Assembly: GCF_020921035.1 (NCBI RefSeq)
Contig: NC_063156.1
Span: forward strand, 22,554,283-22,618,282
Direction of reading: 5' to 3'
Origin: Rhodamnia argentea
Taxonomy: Eukaryota; Streptophyta; Magnoliopsida; Myrtales; Myrtaceae
Length of the DNA: 64,000 nucleotides
The notes beneath the pieces were generated by a model that did no database searches, was not told the DNA's origin, and saw nothing but the letters and a program-made list of their open reading frames with translations. Position numbers and translations under genes: made by a program. Shown piece after piece: positions 34,047 to 46,837 of the stretch; within the stretch, counting starts at the first letter, position 1, and the number at the start of each line of letters is the position of its first letter.

Positions 34047-37000
34047 AGTCCCGTTCTTCCTTTTAATTTTCTTCTTTTTTGCCCCCATTTGTTGCTTTCT
34101 ACGAGCCAATTTACTACTGTAATTATATCATCTTCGGCTCCAAATTCACATTGAAATGCACACGTACATCTTACGAGCATGAATTTATACAGCCTAGCTT
34201 GTTAAGTGACAACGAGTGCACGAGAAAAACTGCCAATTTACATTTTGTTCTTAAGTAAGTTTTCCTTTTTCTTCGTTGGTAAATTAGCTTCGTTGTAATT
34301 AGCTCAAACGTGAAAAATGATGAAGTTTGCTAGCTAGTCCCGACTACAAAGACCACGTTACGCCTGAGAATGCATGCATTCCTTGTCACCCGATCTCCCT
34401 AAAATCAGGAAGACCAATATCATTTGGCTAATAAAAAGAGAAGAAGAGAGCAAGCCATTGAACCCGACATAATTCGCCATATTTTTGCGTTTGGTTCAAT
34501 CCGGAGACTATAAAAATAATGTGACCCATGTGATATTACTATTGATAATTTAATAATATGAATTAAATGCTAAAATCCATCGATTATGAAATGACGTAAT
34601 TAAAGTATTTTGATGGAAAGCACCTTTTTTTTTAGGTCGAAAAAAGGCACCTCTTGAAGCGGCAACTGTTAATAGATATAAAAGGCCTAATCCTCTCTCC
34701 GCCCCCCAATAACGACGTTTTACTAGCAGACATAATGAGGTAGCGGACTGTTGTTTCTCTCTATCAGAAACAACGTAAAAGAACGGAGTGTTAAGAGAGG
34801 GAAACCAGTCTTTATCGTCTCCGATTTTCTGCAACGATCGCTTGAAGGCTTCGCTATGGAGAAAGGTATTGTCTTCAATCTTATTATTTGTGAAAATCAT
34901 GAAGATCAACGATTTCTCCGCGTAAAATTTACGCTAGACTAGAGTCAATTGGCTGCTGCAACAGAAAGAAGCGAAAGTCGAGGGAAATGGTATAAGCGAG
35001 AAGTAACAAGCAGCATAGGAAACTTTAGGAGGGCTCATGGTCCTCGCTCTTGATCTAGTCTTCAAGGGGTGAGGTCTACCGGACATCATCCTAGAATATC
35101 ACTTTTAAGTAGTTCGAGCAAATTTCTGACTTCTTTTCTTTCTGCTCTGTTTTCTGTCCCATAACCACTTTCTACTCGAGCTTTGTCCCAGAAATTGCAC
35201 AGCATATGAAGGTTGCTGTTTCACGGAATCTCATGTCTTCGGACAATTGAAATCCCGTGTCTCTCTGCCTCGAAACCACTCAAAAAACTTCACAAAATGC
35301 TGAACTTGTCTGCAACATTGAGAACATCTTGGTAACTTCCACATGTGCAACAAACAGCATCTTACTAGGAACCAATTCCTTATGCTTATTGGGTGACAAG
35401 CCACTAACAGAAGATGTTAATTACAATTAGATTTTCCATTGGGGTCAACAACATCAGATTAAAAAAAAATGTAGGCGGCAGCTGGCTGCTGGGTATGATT
35501 ATAGAAAAATACATATTTTTTTTGGGGTAACCTTGTTGGAAGGTTCTTGGCCAGCTCATTTCCAGGAATATTCTTTTATCTGGCTGTGAAGCTCTAATTT
35601 ACTTCCGTTCACACTGCTTTTTTTTGTGTTGGGATTACGCAATTTTTACAGAGAACAGATCAGTCGCACCAAATCCAGATTTGAATTTTGCTTCATCCGA
35701 GGTATGAGCATATGATGTCAGTCGCCAAATTTGTCTTGCATGAGTGTCTGAAGTTGCATTGCTCTCTGCGACCTTCACAATGAAAAAGGGTACTGTAAAA
35801 ATCATTTTTTTTTTGTGGAAAATCCGTAATTTTTACAGCAGGGCTTCGGGAATTTGGAAGGGCAACGGTGCAGCAGAGTCTAGTCAAAGTAAGTTCATGG
35901 TGCTTTCTTTGTCCATTGAGTGTGAATTGTTTGAGTTGTAACCGGTGAAGACGTTATGGTTTCCTTCGTTCACGACTATTCTCTTAAAGCATTCATTTCA
36001 TTGACCCACAAGTCTTTTAAGTCTACGTAGCTCAAAGCGACAGAAACGATAAGGCACGTGATGGAAGCTTGAGTGGAAACTACAAGGTAATTGGAAAAAA
36101 AAATCAGCATGCAAGTCGTGCCATGCCTGTGTGCAGATTATTCAACTCTCTCCACGCATTTTTCACAAGGAATGGTCAAATCCGAACCTCCCACACAACG
36201 ACCATGTACATCACACCATTAATCACGGGTTTGACTCTTTGACCACACTTTTTGCTAGCCGTACTCGATCTGACAAAAACATGCATGGGAGAGAAAATAT
36301 CCGGTAGTTGCAAAGCGTCGTGTCAACAATTAACGTGGCGCCTGTTTTTTCTCATGTCCAATAATGTGTTGACACATGTCCGCTGAGTTGGACTAAAGGA
36401 ATAATGATTCTTTTCTCTTTTCTTCCTCCTTCACCCTCGTCTCTCTCCTAGCTGTCTTCTATGGCAACTGGAATTGCCTTCAAGCTTCGTTTTGGCCGGT
36501 TCTTCAAATCTGGCCGTCCGTGGCCATCGTCTCTCACGGCCATGGGTCCAAATGAGCCTTCGTCTTGGCCACTCTTCGGATTTGGTGTCCATGGCCGCCG
36601 GCGCCGAATGAGCTGTTGTTGCTCGTGGCCATGGCTTGAGTTGATCTTCGTTTTTCGCAAACTCCTCCATGAGCAGGTAGTCCTTGATCCGCTCCCTCTT
36701 TAGCAGCCAAATTTAAGGAGTCAGCCAAGACGGAGCTTGAAAGCGGTGCCCATGGCCATGAAAGACGGCCAGGTGAGATTCGAGGGTGAAAGAGGAAGAA
36801 GAGAAAAAAAAATCATTAATTTTTCATTCCAACTCAACGGACGCATGTCGACATATTATGGGACGTGAGTAAAAAATGCGCGCCACGTAAGCAATTGACG
36901 TGTCGTTTTGCAACTACCGAATATTTTCTCCACCGAAAAAGGTTTTCACATTCGGCACTAATTGAGCCAACTCCAAATTGACAATCTAACGTCAAGGAAA

Positions 37001-37134
37001 AAAGTTAATATAGATAAGATTAAACCATCGACTCAGTCTTTTTAGACTAAACTATTCCAATACAATTTCTACTTTGCGATCGATCCTGCGGATAAAGGCT
37101 GTAAAAAATTGCTGGAGCGAACGGTAGATGGCCA
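34047..37134. other. Intergenic region
   Basis: No gene recognised. The only structured feature is the long-TIR element at 36287-36934; the rest is AT-rich with short, unrecognised frames. Confidence 0.5.
36287..36934. mobile_element. Long-TIR element (MULE-like), about 650 bp
   Basis: The left arm starting GGGAGAGAAAATATCCGG and the reversed right arm GGTGGAGAAAATATTCGG match over more than 100 bp (36287-36395 against 36826-36934). The match continues, more weakly, through CT-rich blocks to about 36470 and 36750. Arms this long are typical of Mutator-like elements. The GC-rich centre (36470-36750, repeated 'ggccatgg') could be captured sequence. I found no convincing 9 bp target duplication and no transposase. 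Confidence 0.6.
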
Positions 37135-37144
37135 CTATAAAAAA
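37135..37144 (+). promoter_or_regulatory. TATA box of the DUF962 gene
   Basis: CTATAAAAAA about 200 bp before the start codon, implying a leader of roughly 170 nt. Confidence 0.55.
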
Positions 37145-37339
37145 GGCGGCCAGCCTTGGCAAAGCTTTTCCATCTTCGAATCTAGTTTTGCATGCAATCC
37201 CACCGTCTCTCCTCTTTCTTTCTCTTTTGCTTTATAACACCGCGCACACGCTCACACGCACTTTCCGCTTCTTTTGCCATACCATCTTTCACACACAAGG
37301 CCATCAATCTCTCCCAAAAACCAGAGCAGAGTTGCTTCC

Positions 37340-38205
37340 ATGGGGATCAAGGGCGTGTTCGATCTCGAGAAGCAGTACGCGTTCTACGGCGCGTACCACC
37401 GCCACCGGGTGAACGTCCTGATGCACACCCTCTTCGTGTGGCCGCTCTTCTTCTCCTTCCTCGTCCTCTTCTACTTCACCCCTCCCATCTGCAGCCTCTT
37501 CTTCATCGCCCCTCCCAAGTGCTTCTTGACCAGCCACGGCCTGCTCCTCAACTTCGGCTTCTTCCTCGCACTGTTGTACGCCGTCACCTACGTGTGCCTG
37601 GACCGGAAAGCCGGGTCTCTGGCCGCTCTGCTCTGCTTGGCCTGCTGGGTCGGCTCGAGCCTGCTCGCGCAGCAGCTCGGCTTCTCTCTGGCGTGGAAGG
37701 TACTGCGACGCTTCTCTTCTCTCCTCCTTGCTCTGCTTGCGTGATTCCCTTGTGGTACTCAGGAAACTCCATCTTGACTTGAGTGCAGTTCTTTCTGGCG
37801 TCGCAAGTGATATGTTGGGCCGGTCAGTCCATAGGTCACGGAGTGTTTGAGGTGAGCTGGTAAAAACTCAGTACCTGCCTTCTTGTTCATTGTCTGCAAA
37901 TTACGTATGTTTTCATCAAATCCATCTGCAGAAACGAGCCCCCTCGGACAACATGGCGCAAGCATTCGTGATGGCTCCTTTCTTCGTACTGCTCGAGGCA
38001 AGTTTTTCTCGCTCTTCTCCGAACGCGGCCATCGATTGTTAAGCTCACAGCTCTTAAAAGGGTTTTCGTAAAATTCAACTTGCAGGTTCTGCAGACAACC
38101 TGTGGGTACGAGCCATATCCAGGGTTCAACCGAGGCGTGACAGGGAAGATAGAGGCCGAAATCGAGCAGTGGCAGAGCAAGACACCGAGCAAGAAGGCCG
38201 CTTAG
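37340..38205 (+). CDS. DUF962 / Mpo1-like 2-hydroxy fatty acid dioxygenase
   Basis: Four exons: 37340-37699, 37789-37851, 37932-37997 and 38086-38205 (TAG), 202 residues, all phase 0. The protein begins MGIKGVFDLEKQYAFYGAYH and has four or so hydrophobic helices (about residues 36-53, 68-83, 92-110 and the exon 2-3 region). Family marks are YHRHRVN near residue 23, and WAGQSIGHGVFE joined to KRAPSDNM, supplying the conserved histidines. The yeast homologue Mpo1 is an ER iron enzyme that shortens 2-hydroxypalmitate in phytosphingosine degradation; the plant role is by analogy. The third intron has a GC donor (GAG|gcaagt), needed because the nearby GT would put exon 4 out of frame. I chose the ATG at 37340 over an upstream in-frame one because MGIKGVFDLEKQYAFYG is the usual family start. 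Confidence 0.93.
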
Positions 38206-39130
38206 CCAACGAACGTCAGGTTGGCTTTGTCGGAGGTTGAGTCAACGCCGGTCTTTAAGATTGTATGATTTAGTGTGGTTGGTTTGCATTGAGTAGAGTT
38301 TAACTGAGTCTTTGTGCTTTGATTAAGATGGAGTTAGTTGAAATTGCCCTTCAAGTCGCGGTTCTGCAGCTATACCGCCATCCGGGACTATTCTATCATT
38401 TCATCGTTAGTTTTAGGACACAGCAAACAGAACAAATGCCATAATATTATCGATTGATGCGTGTGATATGTTCCGAAGATTTGACTGATTGATTATGAGG
38501 CAGCAATCGTTCCCAGACCAACCACCATAAGGGTCAACGCCTCCGTCGAAACGAGAATAAATTAATTGCATAAGCCGAGAAAATCAAAACTCGGGGCGAT
38601 GGAAGTTGTTCGATCTACAGTTTTGCCCCCGGCGACAAGACCACTGTAGGTGGATTGAGAAGTGAGACTTCAAGGTGCCTCGATCGAATGGAAAAACAGC
38701 TTAAAGCTTACAACTTCAAAGCATGAGGTCTCATGTTGGATATTTCTTTTACTGCAATTCAGAAGGCCTGTTGCGCTTTGTGTAAGAAGAAATAATAATA
38801 TTGACAATAAATATGACGATGATGTTGGTATTATTACAACTTATGTAGAGAACAAATTGTTATTTTGTTGGATATTCCAAGATCCAAAATCTTTTCAAGA
38901 GCAAGAAATTGACTTCCGGATTCAGCAAGAACGCCAAGGCCAACCGGTTCAGATAAAGCAAACGACCACCACTCATCGATTCGACACGTCACACGTATGA
39001 TTTCCGCTAAATTTCCTTCGACTTATTTTTACGTCGCCTGTCACTTCGCCACCCTTCTCTGAATGATCGGGGCATAAGAGGGAGAGAGAAGAAGAGAGAA
39101 AGGTCGAAACTTTCTCTAAGCATCGTAGAC

Positions 39131-39134
<4 letters not shown>
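38206..39134. other. Spacer between DUF962 and RPE genes
   Basis: Probable 3' UTR of the DUF962 gene followed by the RPE promoter region. No feature seen. Confidence 0.5.

Positions 39135-39163
<29 letters not shown>
39135..39163. repeat. (GA)n microsatellite abutting the RPE start codon
   Basis: About 14 GA units ending in GAG immediately before the ATG at 39164, so the repeat forms the last part of the 5' leader. Confidence 0.95.
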
Positions 39164-39166
<3 letters not shown>

Positions 39167-42100
39167 TCGTCATCTTCTTCGTTGTGTTCTTCGACGACAC
39201 TCCAGTCTCGGACCAGCGTAAACGGTGAGGGTCTTAAGCTTCAAAGTCCAACTCTTTATCAACCCAGTTCGCTCACCTTCACAAGGTACTCTACTGTTCT
39301 TTCGAGTCTTAACTATCAAGAACGGAGATTCATTCTTTTGGGCAGAATCGAGAGTCAAGATGGATGTATAATTTGCCAAATGGGATTATTCTTAAGGACT
39401 GTTCGAGCGGGAATTACATGTTCAAGAATACTCTCTCCACCTTTTTACTCCTTAAGCAGAAATCTCGAAATTACGCAACTTTCTTCACATTTCGGTAAAG
39501 AATTTATGATAATTTGTGGTTGCTTTTGCTTTGTTTCTTTCTGATAACCAACAGAAGGGGACTTTGACTAATTTCGCAGTATGGTAACAGAGATTGGCAT
39601 TGGCTAGTGACTTATGTCGTGCTTGTTGATGTGCCTACATCGCTATCATTTTGTTTTCTGGAATTTGATTTAACATTGTCGCCGAAATGAATCCATAGAT
39701 ACATATGCGCTTTCCACATTCTTGGGGCTGCAGGTTTTAAAGGTTGTGTGCTTCTGGGGGCTTCATTCATGCTTCTCATGGGCTGATGTCTTTTGCCACT
39801 CTCTGTCATATATGTAGGAGAAGGGTCCAAACTGTCGTGAAGGCGACCGCACGAGTAGATAAATTCTCGAAAAGCGACATCATCGTCTCTCCATCTATCC
39901 TCTCAGCAAATTTCGCTAAACTAGGAGAACAGGTTCTCCTTTTATCCTGAGATTCTTATAACAGACACATCCATTACTGAGTTACAGCAGTAGTCTACTG
40001 CATATGAGTGGAGATAGCATGATATATTTTCCTATTTTGGCGGCTAAAAGATCATCTTTCCGGCATTTTTTAGGACTAGGAAATTTTTTTGATTTGCTGA
40101 GGTTGTGCAATTCTATCTTTTCATGCGACGGTGTTTGGATCCTTGTTTTGTCTAGGTAAAAGCAGTGGATGTGGCGGGTTGCGACTGGATCCATGTCGAT
40201 GTCATGGATGGTCGTTTTGTTCCGAACATTACCATTGGGCCTCTTGTCGTAGATGCCTTGCGCTCTGTGACAGATCTTCCTCTAGATGTGCATTTGGTAT
40301 CCTCCCTAATTGGTTGAGAACTCTTCCAAAACCGAAACTAAAACAGGAATAGGAAGTGAATGCTAATCAGACCATTGTTGCAGATGATCGTAGAACCTGA
40401 ACGGCGGGTACCAGATTTCATCAAGGCTGGAGCGGACATAGTTAGTGTCCATTGTGAGCAATCAGCCACCATACACTTGCATCGCACACTTGATCAAGTG
40501 AGAACTTCATCTTATCATGTTAGCACATCTTGTGCAGATGGAAATTGATCTGATTGAAAGAATAATCGTGCTTTGAGTAATCTGCATAAATGGTGCCCAT
40601 AAAATTTCATTGGCGCTCTCTAGTCCCTATCTCCTCTCTGAGCTCCTTTTTCGATAATTCAGATCAAAAGTCTAGGTGCGAAAGCTGGAGTTGTTCTAAA
40701 CCCTGCCACGCCACTAACCGCTGTAGACTCTGTCCTCGATGGTGAGTTTACTGTTTACTTTTTCCCGTTCTTTATTGTTTACCTTTGCCTCGATATCTGG
40801 AGGTGAAAATTCAAAGTAACTTCTTCGTCTCAAGAGATCATGATTATCACGTTTTGATGCATGTCCAGATCCTTTCTTCACTTTTGTGATTTCCGAATGA
40901 AACCAAACAGAAGTTGTATAGTCAACATCAGAAGAAGCCTTAGGTGGGATTAAGAAAATTCTAGTTATCGAAATCGTTGATTGCTAAATACCACTAGACA
41001 ATATCAGATGCTACATAAAGTCCTATAGACAGTAAAGCGTCATCCTAATGCGACAGTTTCATTTGGAAAAGAAGTGGTAAGCGTCATCCTAATGTGACAG
41101 TTTCATTTGGAAAAAATCTAAAGGGCATTTTTCATATGGTAATTTGGCTTCAAAAGACTATCTAGACAATAATAACTCGAGATTGACAGATTGCTTTCTA
41201 TTATGTTCATATTCTAGAGGATAACACTGACAGAAACATTGTAACAATGCCCGGAAGATTGCAAAGCCTAACTTGACGAGGCACATCTCTCTGTGAAACA
41301 GTCGTTGACCTAGTCTTGATCATGTCGGTGAACCCTGGCTTTGGTGGGCAGAGTTTCATTGAGAGCCAAGTAAAGAAAATCTCCGACTTGAGGAGACTCT
41401 GCCTAGAGAAGGTGTCGCACAGGGTCACAGTTCTTTTTGTGAGTTTTTATCGACTGATCGTCATTTGGTTGATGATAATCTTGACCTATGCTCTCTAACA
41501 GGGCGTTAATCCCTGGATCGAAGTAGATGGCGGAGTTGGCCCATCAAATGCATATAAGGTGCTCCTACTGAACTTCGATCCTTTTCAGAACGTGCTATAT
41601 CAAGTTTTCATTCGAATGGTCATTGACAAGGGCCATCGCCTGAAACATATTGAGGATAACTCATGCCAATGGTCTGGGATTTAGCATTCAAAGTTGCAAT
41701 GTAATTAGTTCATACCATCACAGATGATTCCCTAATTTTATGTTGGACATTTATATAGTGAGTGTTTGATAAAGGAAAGTAGTCAGGTTAGTACAACAGT
41801 TTCTTAACTAAACCGAGTGTCCCCAAATCTTACTGTGAGAAATGATATATTCAGACGATCACTGCGCGATTTTACAGGCTGCCTCTTTCTTGTTTCCCCT
41901 AGAATAAATTTTGCAAACTCAGTATATTTGCTCTCTCGGCTGGTAGGTTATTGAAGCAGGAGCTAATGCCATCGTTGCCGGTTCAGCTGTCTTTAAAGCT
42001 AAAGATTATGCTGAAGGTTGGAACCTCAGACGTCTTCCTCAATGGAAATTTGTGTGTTCGTCTGCCTGTATTTTTGCTTCAACTACTTCGTCTAATCTGA

Positions 42101-42174
42101 CGGTTTGAAATGAATTTCTCACAGCTATTAGAGGGATCAAAACTAGCAAGAGACCTGCAGCTGTTGCCGTCTGA
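39164..42174 (+). CDS. RPE: Ribulose-phosphate 3-epimerase, chloroplast
   Basis: Nine exons: 39164-39285, 39818-39932, 40156-40296, 40384-40497, 40663-40741, 41302-41411, 41502-41558, 41947-42016 and 42125-42174 (TGA). Phases close throughout, 285 residues. It interconverts ribulose-5-phosphate and xylulose-5-phosphate in the Calvin cycle and oxidative pentose phosphate pathway. The first 50 or so residues are Ser/Thr-rich ([16 protein letters not shown]) and act as a transit peptide; the TIM barrel starts at [18 protein letters not shown]. Active-site blocks are [12 protein letters not shown] (metal His and catalytic Asp), [31 protein letters not shown] (second catalytic Asp) and VAGSAVFKA. 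The protein ends [11 protein letters not shown], typical of plastid forms. Intron 5 contains a 35 bp direct repeat (about 41034 and 41081). Confidence 0.97.
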
Positions 42175-43015
42175 AGAGACATTGATGAGATCTAAAGCAG
42201 ATTATGGAACCGAAGCATTTCAGCTAGTGTATGCCACATTCCATCCCATCTGTTTACCGACTCGATCTCATGATGATCTCTGAAACTGTTTAACGTTGGT
42301 ATCTTCTAAGAGAAAGTACTTAATGTATGATCGCCTGGGATTCGCTTTCTTTGATTGATATAACTAAATGGACGTTCTGAATCTCCTACCTGTTTTGTTT
42401 CCCCATCTCAGTCTGCTATAGTAATGCCCAGCTCAGGTTTTCATTGCAATCTACCCTGCATTGATCTTGATTCTTACGTAATTTCCTCTTATCTTATGTA
42501 CCCATTTTCTGCCACATTTCTAGGTTTGTGATCATCCCCAAGTTCTCTAAGCCCCTTTTTGAACACAATACTGGTCACAAACGTCAAACAGTACAATTTT
42601 TCTTTTTTTAAAGTCTATTGGCCTTATGCAATGCAAAACATAGTATGCTGCAATTAACTTGATCGCGAAACACAACTTACTATTTCCATTTGTATGTACT
42701 GAGCAAAAGTCGGAAGCCCATTGAACATGACCTTTCAACTTCTCGAGTCTATACAAAGAGATGGAGGGATTTACAATTATCCTGCTAGAAATGCTATATC
42801 GTCTCTATAAATCCTCCGTCACGCAAGAGCTACCGTGACCGTGATGGAGCAGCCGCACCACAGGATCACAAGGGCAGCGCTGCATGAGAGCGCTCATGAA
42901 AAATGGTCAGCTTTACCTCGGCAAAGGCCTCAGGCCTCCACGAGTGCCTTAATTAGAGCACAATGAGCAGGGAACGTGTTAAAAGCTATGTCCTCCGATC
43001 CAAAGTTTACATCCT
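42175..43015. other. Convergent 3' regions of RPE and the RING gene
   Basis: 3' UTRs and a short spacer; no separate gene recognised. Confidence 0.5.
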
Positions 43016-45162
43016 CTACGAGATGCAAAGAGCTTTACACTTGACATGCTGTCTGCAAACAGGGCATGAACCGCACCTAAGGAGCCACTTATCAACACAT
43101 GTCAAGTGAAACACATGGTGGCAAAGGGGTAAGCTCCTTACAGTTTCTCCGACTTCGATATCCTGATGGTAAGACACGAGCAATAACTGCGCATTAAATA
43201 GTGACAATGCGCGCAATGATCAACCGTATAATATGTACCTTACGAGAAACTAACCTGCAAACAAATTGCACAGCAAATGCTCTGCATTGCCTTCATGTCT
43301 TCCATGATGACCTCAGACGGCAGTCTCTTCAGAGCATCTTGTGACAATCCTCTGGATACTAACTCATCATATACATCAGGAATTTCAATGAACCTCCAAC
43401 TATCATCATCTACCTGTTCACTCCAACAAAACGAGTTCACAAGTTTAACCTCCATCATATGCATTAGTTAAGCCACAAGCTCCCAAACATCGGCAGGAAT
43501 AAGGCTTTTTTATCATAAGCGCTGTCATATACGGATGGAATGAGGTCGCAAAATCTGAACTGTAACTTTTATAGCCGAAACAATAAGCACTCAATCACTT
43601 TGACAATACGAAACAACTATTGCAAATCCTTTCTTGCAATGTTATGAAATGGCAAACAAGCAGTCTGCAGTTTTCTTATGCAGTGTTCCCAATAAACCTA
43701 ATTATTCCAATAATTTAGCCATGATAGTTACATCGGAATTACTGCCCATCATTTCTAACAACTATTGCTACGCAGCTGCAAATTAAGAAGTGTTTTGCCT
43801 GGAAAGACGAACCATTTTTCAGATTTATTTCGAAGGTTTGCAAAGAATTTACTTATACAACTGAACCCAGTTAAAAGGGTTAAACAGGAAAAAGAAAAAA
43901 TACGAGCCAACTAAAAGATGTTCATGGTGAAGAGTATGTTCTTTAAAAACAAAGAAGCTTTTGCAGCACAAGTGCTAAGCTTCAAGATAAGACAAGCACT
44001 GTTACATAGCTTAACTGATTGCTGCTCTTTCTACGGACACGCCCAATGTACTAAGTCAAACATAATGAAGTACCAAGATTACTAGAACATCATGTTGATG
44101 AGCAAAGAATGTAGGCTATGTAACCCAAAAAAAAAAAGACAAGATCCCACTATAACTGGGAGAAATTTACAAAGCATGACCAGAGAGATTCGATAAAGGG
44201 TGCTGATTTTTATCAAACTAACCATAGATGATGTGCCAGGTACGTCTGTTTGCTCTCGACACCAATAGGCACGGGACGTTTCCAAAACCTCCATTGACAA
44301 TACCGCTCCAGCAATGGCTCCTAACACCGCTCCTTGTATAAGACCACGATTAGATGCTCGACCAGCTAAAGCACCCGCAATTGCTCCCAAGAAAGCTCCA
44401 CCTAAAAGTGGAGTGCAAGCATGTCAAGCCATCATCAAAGTTTTCTTCGTTTGTTTTCCCCTTCCTATCACCAGATTACAGGAATTGAAGTCCCTCAAGA
44501 GGCACAGAGGACATGCCGGCCGCCTTAAAACTTCACCAACAGAGATGTGCAAATAGTTGAAAGGCAGAAAGCTCGAGCAATTTCAGTTCTAGCGAAATCA
44601 TCACGAGCAAGGGCATGGTAATCAGAGATTCAAAGTACCGCAGGAAACTAACTTAAAGCTGCGGCCATGAGCAAGTCTAGAGAAGACATCCCGAGCTCAA
44701 TTTGAACCAAGAACCACCTGACGTAATGATTTCACGTCGTAAACAAGCAGTACTTTAGTCCAGTGAACACTACACCAATTCTACCTCGCACTGTTCCAAC
44801 ACAGACCATCCACGCCGAGACCAAGAATTTATCCTATGACCCCTCACAAAGGAAACCCAACTAAACACCCAAACTCCATTAAACGAAGCTTACTCGCCAA
44901 ACGATGATTAAGAAAAGAAACAGGCAAAAAAAAAAAAAATCGTTATCTTCTTACCAAGAGCGAAAAGCCCAACAAGAGGGCCTAACAGCACGGCGATAGC
45001 CAACCAGAGTACATGCCGGAAACCCCAGGCCCCTCCCAACAACCTCCCCACAGCGGGCCAGTCGTGCGGCTCCTCCGGCGCCAGCGGGAAGGCGCCGCAG
45101 AAGCTGCAAGCCGCCAAGTCTGCTCGGTAGCGGGAACAGGTGCAGCGAAAGGCCACCTCCAT
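43016..45162 (-). CDS. RING-H2 E3 ubiquitin ligase, NEP1-interacting protein (NIP) type
   Basis: Four exons on the minus strand: 45162-44955, 44401-44223, 43413-43255 and 43162-43016 (TAG), 230 residues, phases 1, 0 and 0. The N-terminus has a Cys-rich [16 protein letters not shown] stretch and a hydrophobic segment ([20 protein letters not shown]). Exon 2 encodes a glycine-rich membrane region ([11 protein letters not shown] and [15 protein letters not shown]) typical of NEP1-interacting proteins. A linker ([19 protein letters not shown]) leads to the RING-H2 finger with C177, C180, C196, H198, H201, C204, C215 and C218 (CAICLQ...CHHVFHLTC...CPVC). Expected role: membrane-bound ubiquitin ligase. 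In Arabidopsis, NIP1 and NIP2 bind the plastid RNA polymerase RPOTmp at thylakoids; whether that applies here is unknown. Confidence 0.92.
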
Positions 45163-46837
45163 GGAATCAAGACGAGCTTAGGAAAATGAAAAAGGGAACC
45201 AAAAAAAGTGATCTTTAGCACAAGCGATGGCCAAAGTTGAGAAATTTAAGCCCCATCCTGTCGTGGAAATGGATTAACGTGTGCTGGCCAAGTACTGCGA
45301 GAGTGTGAGACCATCTCTCGTTTGGGGGGTTGTAGGGGGGTGGGGTTGGCAGGGCACAAGTATAAACGGTAGGTGCCGGCCAATACGGAATGAAAGGAGA
45401 CGTGAAGATGAAGATCCGTTAACTTGAGTTTTTGAAAAGAAAATGTAGTGAAGACAGAGGAAACGCACAGCCAATTTATAAAATTCTGGTGAAATTCAAT
45501 GGTTGAAGGCAGGGGAAACGCACAGTGAATTCATAGAAATTCTGGGGAGATCCCCGTTCAGCCCTTGTGTTGCCGGTTTAGTTTAGGGACCAAATCAGAA
45601 ATTCCACATCTTTCTTGTGAAAAACCAGATATGCCCATCAAGCCGGCAAAGCTTGTCAGCTTCAGCATGTCCCATCATATCACCTCAATGCGTACAAGAT
45701 CATTAATTTCCAATTAAATAAGATTGACCCTCGTTAACGAAAATTTTTGAAGACTTGATCGAGCAGATCCTTTGCAGGACACGCGATTGACACGAGCCGT
45801 TGTAGCACGAAGTCTCACGCGATTAACGAAGCGGTGTTGTTCTTCTTTTCGCTGGGGGGTTAATGTTTGCTGGTGGCTTCATGAATTCAGCAAGCCACAC
45901 ACATTGCTGTCGTGCGACCAGGTCGCGGGTTTCATTTATGTGAAAAGGATTCAATTGGGAGCTACTTCGTTCAGCAAAGAAGAGCGGTGTCATTAAACAC
46001 AGATGACCCATCCGATAGGGGCGTGACTCTCTCCGTCTTTGAGCACGCCAACTCCATTTGCAAGGGTCCTACTCTTCCCCTCTTCTTACGGCAGGAGCAA
46101 AACGAAGGTGACATCTTTCTTACCACATAGTTTTTCTTCCACATTTTTGCATTGCAAGGTAGGGGAAACCAACCCCTACTTCTAACTTTCGGCTCTAATA
46201 TTCCTCCCCCGTGCTCATACGTGACACTGTACACGTTCATCAAGTATGGCTCAAAGAGATCACACAATCGGGTCAATTGGCAAACTAACATCAGAGTGGA
46301 ATCTTGTCATTCCTGCATGTGCTGCATCGGAACCGACAATCACATCCGAACAAGGGTTTGGTAGACAGAATTCGGAAAGCGGCAAAAGCTGTCCGTAGGA
46401 CAAGAAGAAACAACCATAAATAAGTCAATACAAGTAGAACTCGGGCAGCGATTCATTAGACTGCACAAGAATACTTGATCTAGGAAATAATGGTATTAGA
46501 CTAATCGAAATATTAAGCCCTATAAGGATACATTCAGCAGAAAGATGACGAAGTACGAAGATATATAGTTACCCCAACCCAAGCAGGTCTACCCCTTGCC
46601 AGGCTCCAAAGACTAGACTACTTATCCGGAGCCTAAATCCGTGATCCCTTCTCGATGTTCTTCTAAGCCTCTGGTGTCACAATCTTGTAGAGGGAAGCAA
46701 TACTGCAATCATCATCCAGTTCAGAGGGATTTGAGGCGAGAAGCATCCAAATTCAGCCAGTTTGGCCTTGCTCGAGACAAAAGAATGTCGATTATAAAAG
46801 ATACATGCTCCAGAACCTATGGAGTCCGGGTTCGTAC
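45163..46837. other. Spacer between the RING and poly-Ser genes
   Basis: Promoter of the RING gene and 3' flank of the poly-serine gene. A local duplication of 'gaaacgcacag' blocks occurs near 45464 and 45515. No gene recognised; the open frames at 45772-46364 overlap on both strands without a family signal. Confidence 0.45.

Noticed and set aside
36431-36728. Overlapping open frames with a basic, His/Gly-rich content
   Set aside because: They lie inside the long-TIR element, overlap in several frames and show no domain.
43240-43464. Alternative start for the RING exon
   Set aside because: The upstream part ([12 protein letters not shown]..) is intron sequence ahead of a clear acceptor at 43414; the NIP architecture needs the two upstream membrane exons.
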